A stretch of DNA of 64,000 nt, from positions 71,839,559-71,903,558 of the forward strand of contig CATIUR010000001.1 of assembly GCA_949592205.1 (NCBI GenBank), in the 5' to 3' direction. The DNA is from Helichrysum umbraculigerum. Its lineage: Eukaryota; Streptophyta; Magnoliopsida; Asterales; Asteraceae. Below are positions 48,770 to 60,195 of this stretch, piece by piece (position 1 is the stretch's first letter; the number at the start of each line of letters is the position of its first letter). The notes below the pieces were generated by a model. It searched no databases, was not told the DNA's origin, and was given only the letters and a program-made list of their open reading frames with translations. The translations under genes were made by a program, and so were the position numbers.

Positions 48770-51700
48770 ATGGCCAGAGCATTTGACAAGGGACACAATA
48801 TACTTGTGGATCTGAACCTTGAAGCCAAGCGGGCTGATAGGGTTGCTGATATTCTTAGATTTCTTGCACGATCACGTATTCGATACGCCATTACGGCCAA
48901 TCCTCCTATCTCTCAGGCGATTCTGAATGAATTCGGGACGGATATAGTGTATGACGAATCGGTCAATCCACCAGAGATTCGAGCAATGGTTAGCGGCCAA
49001 CATGTTACGTTTTCGGCTGGAAATCTCCGTGAGATTTTGCAGCTGGGTACAGAAGAACAGGAGAATGGGGATATTGAGTACCCCATGGATTTTATAGAGG
49101 GTGCTATAGGCCGTATGGGTTATACAGGAGATAGACGTGGACGTCAGTTCCAGAAACCTCTGGTTATCGGTCAGTGGAGGTTTCTATGGCACGTGATGAA
49201 TATAGTTTTTGCAGCGAAGAAGGGTGGCTTTGATGAGTTAAGCCCTGCTATTTTATCGGCTGCACTGTCACTGGTTTATAATAGACCATACAGTTTTTGT
49301 GATTATCTTTTCGGTGAGATTGCTAAACAGATATCGGGTTCTGTTAGATCAAGATTTTTGGTTTACCCGAGGTTTTGTATGTTGATTATCCGTGCGCGTC
49401 TACCGGATTTGGCTATACCTGAACCACATCTAGTGGTTAATATGATTGATCATCGTGGGTATAACGCCATGTTTATGCAGACAGTGAGGAAAGAGGGAGT
49501 GGTAAAACCTGAGGTAAGACCACTTTTTGGATATATTATTGATCCAAACTACGTTACACCGCCAAATCAAGGTTGGTTGGATGTGGTTGCTCCTGCTGCT
49601 GCTGATGTTGTACCTGATCCTGCAACTGAGGAGGTTCAACCTGAAGATCCACAAGGGCTCCTTGAGGATGTTCTTATTCAGGTTGGTCAGGTTGATCAGC
49701 AGGTGAATCAAGAGGTTGCTGCACAGGTTGTGCAAGAGGTTTTGGAGCAGAATGATGATGCGACGAATCCATTGCTCCAGGATATTGATAGTTATTTTGC
49801 ACCACCTGAGGTAATATTATTTTATTTATATAATGTTATAGATACTTAGTTTAATCATTAAGTATAATATTATTATATAACTATACTGATATTAGATATT
49901 TAGTTAATTGGATATTATTTCTGCTTTTAAAATATAAATATCATAAAACGAACAGGAAGCTGAAGCTGAGGCTGCAAACCCAGAGGTTCCAATACCTGAG
50001 GGGGAGCAGATACAGCTAGATAGATCAGTTGTTGTACCGACTGAGGTATTATATCTGATTAATCTTAAATATATAGAACTTGTATGATAGAGCTTTATGC
50101 TAATCATAAATGTTAAATATATTCAACATTTAGGATCCTGTTAGATCATCTGGAGGTCGTGATGGTGAGACGGCTTCAGATGAGGATTCTGAGAATACAC
50201 CTTCTCCTCCTCCGTCTATTTCTGAAAAGAAGAGGAAGGGCAAGAGTATTTTGGAGGAAGGTCCTGAGGAGGTTGAAACTCCTTTGAGGAAGAGGTTGAG
50301 AAATTTGACCATTAGAGAAGGTTAGTGTTATACAAAATTAGATAATCTTAACTTGTTGTTTATCGGGAGTTAAACTGAGACAGTTAATTCTGTATACAGT
50401 TGCTCAAGATACACCGCAGGTCGAGACGGTGATATCGGTAGAGTCTGAACAGATGTCTGTACCTGCTAAGGTATGTGATTTAAGTTTAGTACTACAAGTA
50501 TTTCAAAATTAATTAGAGATTGAGACAGAGCAATCTGTAACAATTACTTATTTAATTTTTGTCTAATATTTTAGGAGATTGTTGACTTAGTATGTTCGGA
50601 GCCGATTCCGACTACTACAGCAAGCACATTTACAGCTGATCTTCTGAAGACAGCTTTGACTCAGCCACTTCCACCGCGTACATTTGAGTCACATGTTGCT
50701 TCGCTGACACCACCTGGACCGACGACCATTCCTATTACTCCTGTGACTGATGCTGAAAGGATTACATCCTTGGAGTCGAAAGTGAAGGAGTTAGAGAAGG
50801 TTGTTGCTAGGATTCCAGAGTTGGTTGTGAACAATCTTACTCTTGGCCAGTAAGTGCTTGAACAGAGTCAAGCTTACAATACACTGCTGAAGACTCACAA
50901 TACGTTACTTGATGATTTCAATACCCAGCGACTGAAGCTTGATAACTTAGAACGTTTGGTGTTAAGAGTTAATTCAGGACAGTCTGCTCAGGGGGAGGTA
51001 TTGGTATATCTGGAGTCGTGTAAGCAGGATGAGCTGAGAAAGAAGAAAGACTCTGACAGAGACGATGATCCCAATGCACCGAGTGGTGAGCAGACCGGTC
51101 CTTCAAAGACTGGTGAGCATGCTACGATTCAGGGGGAGTCTGGTGGTCATGCTGGTGCAAGCGGTTCGGGAACTGGTACAAGTGCAGATAAGACTGTACC
51201 GGGTGATACTGAAGCTGGTAAGATAGCTTAGTATTATCATAGTACTGTAATATTTGTAATAGTTTGTAGTGAACAAATGTAAACTTAATTTATTGTGTAA
51301 ATATATTTGGCTTAGGGTTATTATTATTTTAAGTAAAATATGTTTGATGTAATTTAAGTTTATATAATTATATGTTAAGATAAAATAGTGATCGAAAGAC
51401 TTCTGACTCATTGAGTAGTCGAGGGGCGTGTTCCGATTAATTTCGGCGGTCAAAATTTTATAATAACATATGCATTTTAGATTTGATTATGGACTTAAGA
51501 CCGTAAGGTATATAAGTAATTAACAAGTTGAAAATGTATTAGTATTAACTAGACAAATGATATATAATTTAAAGGTTAAATTGATAATGAATTAGATCAA
51601 TTAACACTTGGAAATTATATAAGGTAATTAATAGTAAATTTAAATGTTTGGTGTTTATTCACAATGCATTAGAATTTAAAATTAATTATTATTTGTTAAG

Positions 51701-52755
51701 TAGGTTAATAAGACTTAAGAGATTTTGGATTGATTCAGGGTAATCAATAAAAGATTTTATAAGTTATTTGTAAAATGCGTTAAAATATACAAAAGAATTA
51801 ATAAAGAAATTCTTAGGTTGATTCAGAGAAATCGATAAGAGAGTTTTAATTATTAATATTGATTTGTATTTGTGGTTTTCTCTTAGGTTTGGAAATGCTT
51901 GATCTATCTGATTCGGAAGATGATATTTTTGATGAGATAGATGAAGACATTGATTTTGATCTTGAGGATGGAGAATTTCTACCACCTACTGATTGGACTG
52001 CTGTACCTGAGATTGTGCAAGACATTGGTGTAGATCCAGATGCAAATATTGATGAACACCATGTGAGCCCATCTAGGACAGAAGTTATTATTGAAAATGA
52101 ACAAGGTCCAATGGTTGTCGATGTAGATGAAGAAATCGATGACTCAACCGATTCAGAAGATGATGAAACCTTGATTCCTACCAAGAATCCTGCTGTTTTT
52201 CTTAGGAAACTTCCAAAACAGAAAAAGAAGATTGGAGTTTCAGAAGTAGATATTACGGGAAAACGTGTTCCTCGTAAAGGGATTGTTGGATGGTACTTTG
52301 ACTCTGAGCTGAAGCTTTTTGCTATTAAAAGGTTTGATGGAGTTCAATATTTTGAGCGAAAGCTTGCAGTATTTAGTTCCTTACCACGTTATGAGATACG
52401 TGACTTGGCTAGATTGGAGATAAATAATCCAAGTAATGATGATTATGCTAATCGTGTTGAACGAATAACTAGAACTGAAGTTGGTACAAATAAGTTTGTA
52501 CAGATTAAGCCAAGAAAAGGAAAGACTGTGAAACTACAAGAGAAAAGTCAAAGAACTGGAAGAAGAAGAAGGAAAAAGATATATCCAGCTGTTAGATGCA
52601 TACAGCAGATTCCACTGAAGACAATGCCACAGGATATTTTGGGAAATATGAAGAGTTGGCACGTGGATTCAGGAACTGGAGAAGCTGTTATGGTTGAAGC
52701 TGATGATGAGGTTGACGGTGGTGAAAAAGAAATCTTCAGAGTTTATGATCGTTGA
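48770..52755 (+). pseudogene. SIRE third ORF (env-position), modelled as six exons, one in-frame TAA
   Basis: Proposed exons are 48770-49810, 49956-50045, 50134-50320, 50400-50470, 50575-51217 and 51887-52755. All five introns are GT-AG, 79-669 bases, and the frame is kept through every junction (2901 bases, 967 codons). The only defect is TAA at 50851-50853. Exon 1 carries the globular domain I associate with the ORF after pol in SIRE-type elements (segments RIRYAITANPPIS, WRFLWHVMNIVFAAKK, SRFLVYPRFCMLII). Exons 2-4 are acidic and low complexity, exon 5 is heptad-like coiled coil, and exon 6 starts acidic and ends basic. I see no signal peptide or membrane segment, so 'envelope' refers to position only. 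The ATG follows an acceptor-like TTTTACAG. Without splicing, each exon would be a separate ORF. Confidence 0.7.
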
Positions 52756-52955
52756 CACCTGATGAATATGTCGAGAAATGATCTGTTAAAGTTAAATGAG
52801 AACAGGATTTTGACGACTATTGAATGGGCTGATTTAGCAAGAGATTATCAGTTGATGGTTAAAACTTGTATCAAGATGAAGATTTACGCAGGTAGTAAGA
52901 TTTACAAATGAAGACCAAAGACAAGCGTGAAGATAAAGACGCTAGAGCTATTGTC

Positions 52956-52964
52956 AAGGGGGAG
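52956..52964 (+). promoter_or_regulatory. Polypurine tract, SIRE
   Basis: AAGGGGGAG, two bases before the 3' LTR. Confidence 0.9.
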
Positions 52965-52966
52965 TC

Positions 52967-53550
52967 TGTTGAGACATAGATTGTGACAACAGATCTAGCT
53001 TGAAATAGGACTGGTGTAATTATTATTACATTTGTACATTGGTTTAGATTTGTAAATAAATATTTGTTATGTTAGTAATATTCGTTAAACATATTATTGT
53101 GCTAAGTTAGACGAATGTTAAATACGAAATAAATATATAGACGTTTCATGCAAAGCGAGTCGAGATCTCAAGTCGCAGCGAGTTGAGCTGTGAGGTGAGA
53201 CCTGAAGTCGCGAAGCATTAGTCTGGCGAGCCGAGTCCTATACTGGGCTTGGGCTGCGAGTTGGGCTGAACTCGCAGGCCCATGCGAGCTGAGACGAATT
53301 GAACGTATATAATGTTTTTCATTTGGGTGAAAAACATAACTTTTGCCATATTATCGATCTGCGAATTCGATAAACCCAGAGAATACCTAAACCTAACGGC
53401 TAGGCTTTGACGTATTATTCGTTTAAAGTTAAGCTTTATATACGCAATTACGAACTTACTCGTTATTAGTAAGATAACCCCGTATTAAGGGATTCCGCAC
53501 CTTAATACTACAGATAACGAAGTTATCGATCCTAGAACTAGGGACTTACA
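52967..53550 (+). repeat. SIRE 3' LTR
   Basis: A 584-bp copy of the 5' LTR, with ten substitutions and one single-base insertion. Followed by TAGTG (53551-53555). Confidence 0.95.
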
Positions 53551-53555
53551 TAGTG

Positions 53556-54078
53556 TTGCCTCCGGCAACGTAAATTAAGCTAACGATCTCGAGTATAAGC
53601 TCGCCGATCCGTTGCTGAGTATGAGTAACCATGCAGCCCCGTAGAACTACGATAGAGTATTTAATCAAATACTGAGCTAACGACCTCGCGTGAAATCTCA
53701 CCGACCCGTTAACTGTTGTGGATTACGAGCATAAACCCGCCCATCCATAGAGTGTATCGCTTTACCGCGAATACGTCCTTGTGCCCACTGCAATACCGTG
53801 GCATCGTTTTGTGCCCACTTTACCGTGGCATCATTGCGTGTCCCTTCTGGAACATCGTCCGCATTGCCCGTAAGCAAAGTATGTAATTGAGCCGGCTGTA
53901 CAACGACAAGCCCGACTGGTGAAATGTAGAGCTAGCTGTACTACGACAGACCTAGCTAAGTAAATGAGAGCCAGCCGTACTACAACGCGCCTGACTTGAG
54001 TAGTTGTGTTTGTATGTATGTATGCCAATATGCATATGTAAATTGTAAGAAGCATCAAGTGCTTGATATAGTGTATGA

Positions 54079-54149
<71 letters not shown>

Positions 54150-56024
54150 TAAGTCAAATCTACAAACACAAGTAACAGTGTATCATGCCACGCATGAAGT
54201 AATACATTGTATCTAAATATGTATGTACAATGCTTAGATATAAATTGTAACACATTGAGCCTAAGTATGAACATTCATCACCTAGTTAGTTTGTATTAGT
54301 ATAAAGATCCTATACTAACGTTTGTCACTACTGAATACTCCTAGTCTCCGCCTAGCAAGTATATTTGAAGTCCTTGGTTGTTGTTTACTTGGGTACTATT
54401 CCAGTTTAGAAGTCCTGGACGGTATGAGCAGTCATAGTCCCGAAAGGGAAACTAATCCTGTAAAAGTCTAGTCGTTGTCCAGTGTAGGTAGAACTAACCA
54501 GTTCTAGTATAAGTGATAGTATTGTCCCATGACAATATGGTCAAGGGATAGTGATAACTTAATCAAGTCATGTGGTGGTAATTGTTATCCAACAATCTAA
54601 CAGTGTACGGTTGTAACCTATCTAGGTTAAGTATTGATACTATCTCAAAACAGTATGGTGGGTGTAATTCCTAGATATTACACATTCATATTACATGACA
54701 GTAATAAAGATAATTGTGAATCATAAAAGATTATTATTATAATTCGAAAACAGTAATTGAGCATGTGTTTCACCCCGAAAACAGTAAAACAGTTGAAAGA
54801 GTGGGGCTATGAAACTCACCTGTGAGTTGTCAGCGATCCTACGATACGCGCGTAGTCTGATGGGTAACCTCCTAGTGTCCTAAACACGTGAGGTTCTATT
54901 AGTAAGAGACAAATTTGTTTGTCTAAGTGAGTTGTGTAAATATTTATTTGTTGTTCATGTTTGGAAACTGGGTACGGGGGTTCGGTGACAGATTTATTAT
55001 AATAACCTTAACCATTATTATTATACTTTGATTTATCCATTTTGCGTATTAATCGTATCGTATTTGGTTTGGTTATTAAAAAGTGATTTTTAAACACTTA
55101 GAATGTTTTTGGCTTCTGTTTTTGGGTTTTTGCGACACTAATTGCGACATAAAAATTTGTCATGCGACACAAGGGTTGTGTCGTATAGAAATGCGACACA
55201 AGAGCTTAGCGACACAAGGGTTGTGTCGCATAAGCGTTCGATGCTGATTTAACAGCGACATAATGATTGTGTCGCATGGGATTTGCGACATAAGGTACGA
55301 CACAATGTTGTGTCGCGAAAGGTCCGACATAACGGGATTCCTACGACACAAAATACGACACAAGAGGTTTTATGCGACATTACCTACGACACAAGGTTTG
55401 TGTCGCAAAGATGAACACCATCCCAGAAAGTTGCGACTATCGCGATTTTCCGATCCAAAACCCAAACCAAACGCATTTTTAAGCCGTAAAATCATGTTCT
55501 CTTCATTGTTTGGGTTATAACTAAGTTGTGTACACAATATTACATCAAAACATTACACCAAAATGAATAAATCTAAAGATTTAGGTATTTTCTTACAAAT
55601 GCAAATCGGAGCTAAAAGAGGCCGGAAATGATGATGACGTTTTTGTTAATCTTGTTCCTCTCTTGATGGTGATTCCGAAAATGTAACTTTTGTTGGTTGG
55701 TTTGCAAAATCCGAAAATTGGAGAGAATTTGGTGAGAGGGTTTTTGTGTGTGTGAAAATGAAATGGAAATGAAAGAATGGGGGTTTGGGGATGGTTTTTA
55801 TCCATTTTTAGATACTCACTTCGTATACTGTGGTCTACAACCACAGTGCAAAATACCCGTGTTTATTTACTCGATCAAAATGTAAATTTAATATTTCAAA
55901 TCTTTAATTTTGTTTATGTTATTTGGTAAATATTTTTAATAAAAATATTTCACTTGAACTTTAAAATGTAATTATTTAAAGTTTAAAATTGGTGCGAAAA
56001 TTGACTTTTTGACCGGTTGTTACA
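53556..56024 (-). repeat. Element C, right LTR, part after SIRE
   Basis: Matches 22789-25256 with a few dozen substitutions, including a (TA)n run at 54080-54143 and the GCGACACAA hairpin cluster at 55133-55405. Followed by CGTTT (56025-56029). Confidence 0.95.
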
Positions 56025-56029
56025 CGTTT

Positions 56030-58094
56030 GACCCCCCCTGGTCCGCTTGCCCTATATGATGCTTTGGTGCTTGTTCTTGATGCTTAAAGACTTGTACCTC
56101 AAGCCCTAACCTTCTCCTATAAATACCCCATCCATTTATCATTTCAAAACACACCTCTCATTCACAAATTCTCTCTCTCTCTCTCTAGAATTCTCTCTCT
56201 ATCTCTAGAAGTCTCTCTCTCTAGGTTTTCTTTAGTAGTTTATCTCTCTAGGTTCTCTCTCTAGTCTTTCTATCTAGTTTCTTGCTAGGGTTTTAAACCC
56301 TTGGACTAGTGAGATGATTAGGGAGGGAAACCTTTCTTTTTCTAGTAGATTAGTTATGTAGTTAATTAGTAGAGGCTAGCTTATGTAATGCTTGGATATT
56401 AATGAAGAAATACAAGTGTTATTCTGCTCGCAATTCCTATCGGTATTTTCTATCCTTTCTATTATTAATTTGTCATATTGTTCTTGTTTGATGTATGTGA
56501 TTTATTAATATTAGAAATGTTTATTGCTATGCATTGTGAGTAGTGTGCTTGTATGTTTGCCATGATTTACATAGTAGTGATGATGTTACTTTAAATATAT
56601 GATTGGGATAATATCATTATGAAACAACGGAGGTAACGTTATACGGATTTCATTTGTATAGCGCCGGGAACATCACTCATGTGTGGAGTACGGAACGTGG
56701 AAGCTATGAAAGTCGTGGGCACAATCCGTTGTGGAATAATGTTCCCAATTATTATATATTACGATTGAAAACTTGTGGTGCTGTTTAACTATACATTTAT
56801 GATTTTAAACTAAACTATCACCTTTCCTCCAATAAACGTGGTTAGAACCTTTATGACAAAGGAGTCATGAACCATTGATCAAACAGTCACTACATATCTA
56901 TGTTTTCCAAAATAAACATGGTCTGATTCTGAAGCTGTGGAAATACTGCCTAAATTTATCGTATAGTACACCGTGAATTAATCAGGGATTTATTGGGCTG
57001 GGATTTATTAAGTGAACGGGTTATTTAGCTATCATAGATGGTTTTACTGTAATACAAGCTTAGATATATTTAGTTCAGATAGCCGTAAAGTATGTAATCC
57101 AGGATAAAGCCCTAAAACGTCCAAGTATCCGGTATATCGTTGTAAACAGCTCTGGTGGAGTACAAATACGTGGAAGCCATGGAAAGGCCGTAGGCTGAAC
57201 ACTGTATTACATCCTGGTGTAGTCTGTGATCCAGGAAAGACTGTAAAACGGGTGAATATCCGGTATAGCATTGGAAACACCTTAAGTGGAGTACAAATAC
57301 ATGGAAGCCGTGGAAAACCCTGTAGGTTGATGACTGTATCACAGCTGAATAACTCTGAACTCAATCACAACCATTAATGTATAAGTTAGCAGTCACGAAT
57401 TGTCTTAATCTTAAATGCCTCGCCCAGCTTAGATATCTCTGTATGTGTTAAAGAAAGGTCAGTGGATAAATCGCGGACTGTCGCCTTATTCCTGCACCCC
57501 ATCTGGAGGGTCACTTGATCTCGTCACAAGAGATGGTGAGGGAGGTTTCAAGGAAGTCCGATTCGACCATACTCTCGATAGCCTAGTACTCAGTGACATA
57601 CTGATCGGTTAACCTGATCAGTAGGGTGCTAGTGTTTACACTACAAGATATCTACGTGAAAGTAAGACACAAATCTTTAAAAGACGTTTTCAAACTAAAA
57701 CATCATCATAGCTATCCTAAGTCATGGTGAACCACGTCTTCGTTATCCTTAAGTGTTATATATGCTAGTCTCCCTTTAGTTTTATGTTTTATTAGTTTAG
57801 TAGTTTAATTAGATAAAAATCCAAAAACAAACACCCTTCTAGTTATAAAAACCCTAACTTAAATACCGACTTATCAGAACTAGCTCTGTCTCAATTCTGG
57901 CGTCGTGAGGAACGACCCTGGATCATTCTTACCGCTTACTCGTATCAGGTATTCATACCAGTTCCAGTAGGTAGTACGGAGGATTAGGCTCCCCCCGACT
58001 ATTACAAATTTTAAAACTACCACACCGGTGTTGCTGCCAACGGAAGGTCCAACGACAGGACATAATTCCTAAACCGACCTCTGGTGGCACATCA
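56030..58094 (+). repeat. Element B, 3' LTR, right part
   Basis: Continues from 22038 with element C removed. Contains TATAAATA at 56118-56125 followed by a long CT-rich tract (56166-56280), a strong plant-type core promoter. A tandem pair of about 130-base units (near 57118 and 57250) has a third degenerate unit near 56650. Ends GGCACATCA at 58094. Confidence 0.9.
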
Positions 58095-59803
58095 ATCGCC
58101 TATTTCCATAACAGTGCACCTGCGACACTCACCTAGAGTGACGCATAAATTCGATTTTAATCCTTACCCGACACTTCCTCGAGTGACGCTTATACCACTG
58201 TCCGACACTTACACCTAGTGACTCTAAAATCCGATTTACACAAATTATCCGACACTTCCCAATAGTGTCGCCATCGAGTGATGCACCCTTATGCGACACT
58301 TCATCCAGTGTCGCCAATAATACTGAATATCACATTTTATGCGACACTACCCTTAGTGTTGCCAATAAATAACCAGTGACGCATAAAGTGTCGCCTAAAA
58401 CAGAAAACCTTATAACTCTTTTTCACAACTAAATGACAAACTACACAACACATCTATACTTATACAATACAACTTACAAACATTTCAAATATACTTTATA
58501 AGTATACATTACAACAATCTAATAGTAATGTTTTAAAAAAATTATTATTACAAACCTTATACGATGATAATCGTACATAATATACATATACTTTGGGAAG
58601 TATACATTTCACTTAAGAACTTATGAGATTACACTCGAACTTCTACGAGCTTACACTCGAATCAATTGTTATATATACACGAACTTACATTCAAATACAC
58701 TATCGCGTCGCTATACAAATGACAGACTTATGAATATACTTCACAGGTATACAACACAATCAAATACATAATAATAATAATTGAATTATTATTACACGCC
58801 GTCACCAATGGGCCGTACACGTTTTCAAAACTCAAACTAATCAATCAAAATAATCGTTTGGACATTACTAGTTGGATGAACAACTAGCATAGGTTATCTT
58901 TTAAGATACCTAATCATTTTATTAACCTTGTGCGTTGTAAACGCCCGGCAGGTTACAGTCTTCGGACATCTCATTGTATTACATCAGACTTGCTTCATTG
59001 CAACCTTTCGGACTCAGGTAAGTCTCATAGCCCCTCATTTTACTATTTTCAAACCCAGGGGTGGGAATACATGCTCTACTTTGTTTTACATGTGAACACG
59101 AGTACTAAACCTCGCTATATTCTGCATGAGCTATTTGCTAATCATTTAAAAGTCCTCTATGATCATAGTTTGGTAATACTTTTGTAGCGTGAATGTTAGT
59201 GTATGGTACCATATAGGATTGACAATCCTCGTCCGGGTTAGCAAGCACTAACTGGTCAAACGGACGCATTAGCATTTGTTCATACGAGTGTAGATTAGGC
59301 ACTCGCAGGGAGGCACCCTCGATCAGGCACTTGGTTGTGATCCTGACACCTCAGTTAAGCTCAGACTATGACCTCATGGCAGACATATACATTATTTGAT
59401 TGCTTTCAAATCATTATACTAAATCTTGTGGTTCACACACTATACTTTATCATTATACAAACCTGTGAGCTCACCAGCTTTTAGCTGACCCTTTTAGCAT
59501 GTATTCTCAGGTACTCAGCAGCAGTAGGTCTGCACACTCAGGATGCCCATTAGGTCGAGTCTCATGCAAACAACAAGGATTTTTCTGCATTACTATATCT
59601 TGTAACAGTAGTTATGCACTAGAATCTTTCATATCAGAACTTGAGCTTTTGTAAACATTATACATTTTAAAACTTATTATTATCAATATATCAGTAAAAC
59701 GACGCATGTAGAGTCGTTCATTATATACCTTGTGTATTTTTATTATTGATTAGTAGCACCCCAAAGTATGCTTCCGCCAAACAGTAAATCTCGGGGTGTT
59801 ACA
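58095..59803 (+). repeat. Element D, 5' LTR (3' portion)
   Basis: Ends CGGGGTGTTACA at 59803. It shares the U5 stem-loop (GTAGCACCCC 59753-59762, GCTTCCGC 59770-59777, GGGGTGTTAC 59793-59802) and a predicted intron (donor CTCAG|GTAAGT at 59018, acceptor ATTCTCAG ending 59510) with C and F. Confidence 0.85.
58112..58400. repeat. GCGACACT/AGTGTCGC hairpin cluster, LTR of D
   Basis: About eight units such as GCGACACTTCATCC-AGTGTCGC (near 58292) and GACACTTCC...AGTGTCGCC (near 58252). Same layout as the cluster in C, but both arms carry a different core (CACT/AGTG instead of CACAA/TTGTG). Confidence 0.8.
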
Positions 59804-59806
59804 GAT

Positions 59807-59819
59807 TGGTATCAGAGCC
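59807..59819 (+). promoter_or_regulatory. Primer-binding site (initiator tRNA-Met), element D
   Basis: TGGTATCAGAGCC, three bases after the LTR. Confidence 0.93.
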
Positions 59820-60195
59820 TAAGGTTATAGTGAACTAGGTTGCATTTAGTGGGCCTAGACTATGACCGTTAGGCAGTATTCCTTATTAGGGATGACCGGT
59901 TTAGGGATTGCATCATACAAATTTAATTTAACATGGCGTAGCTAACCATGTACAATTAAAAGAAGATGATGTAAGATCTGAAATTGGGTTATGTCGAACA
60001 TGAATGCACTAGTTGACTCTGACCGCAAGAGAACCGGGACTTATACTTGTTATGTGCTAGACACACACTAGGCTAGTATGTGATATACATGTGTATACAT
60101 ATTTAGACCTCACCCACTCGTTGTACTCATAGGCTATTATATATAATGTAGTTATATATGAATAGGCCTCACACACTGATACGCTTGCTATATAA

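Larger units (their letters stand above)
29085..53550 (+). mobile_element. SIRE-type Ty1/copia element with third ORF
   Basis: LTRs of 583 and 584 bp (TGTTGAGACATAG...GGGACTTACA), duplication TAGTG (29080-29084, 53551-53555), tRNA-Met primer site, polypurine tract. The gene order is gag, PR-IN-RT-RNaseH (copia order), a non-coding spacer, then a third ORF. The large gag and the ORF after pol point to the SIRE/Maximus lineage. The element contains E (inside pol), a MITE and a solo LTR; without these it is about 14.4 kb. The LTRs differ at ten bases plus one indel (about 1.7 percent). Confidence 0.93.
22039..56024 (-). mobile_element. Element C: gag-only Ty3/gypsy element, hosts the SIRE element
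   Basis: Flanked by CGTTT (22034-22038, 56025-56029). The left LTR is 3218 bp. The right LTR is 3214 bp when the SIRE insertion at 29085-53550 is removed. The internal region is 3083 bp. Minus orientation is set by the tRNA-Met primer site (28324-28336) and the polypurine tract (25257-25272). It codes only for a gag with one stop; pol is absent. The reading near the tract (FRDEIFLTGGE on the minus strand) resembles the end of a chromovirus (Tekay/Del-like) integrase. The LTRs differ by roughly 1.5 percent by my eye count, so the insertion is older than E or L. Confidence 0.92.
15739..58094 (+). mobile_element. Element B: Athila-like Ty3/gypsy element, pol-less, split by element C
   Basis: It consists of a 650-bp remnant of the 5' LTR, a tRNA-Asp primer site, a gag-position ORF with one stop, a non-coding 3' region, a polypurine tract, and a full 3' LTR split by element C at 22038/56030. 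The LTR ends TGATGTG and CACATCA are perfect 7-base inverted repeats. With C removed the element is about 8.4 kb. No protease, RT, RNase H or integrase is present, so it is non-autonomous or internally deleted. The tRNA-Asp primer type is known for Athila elements. Confidence 0.75.

Noticed and set aside
48770..52755. A retroviral-type envelope glycoprotein
   Set aside because: No signal peptide, membrane segment or cleavage site is visible; only the position after pol resembles env.
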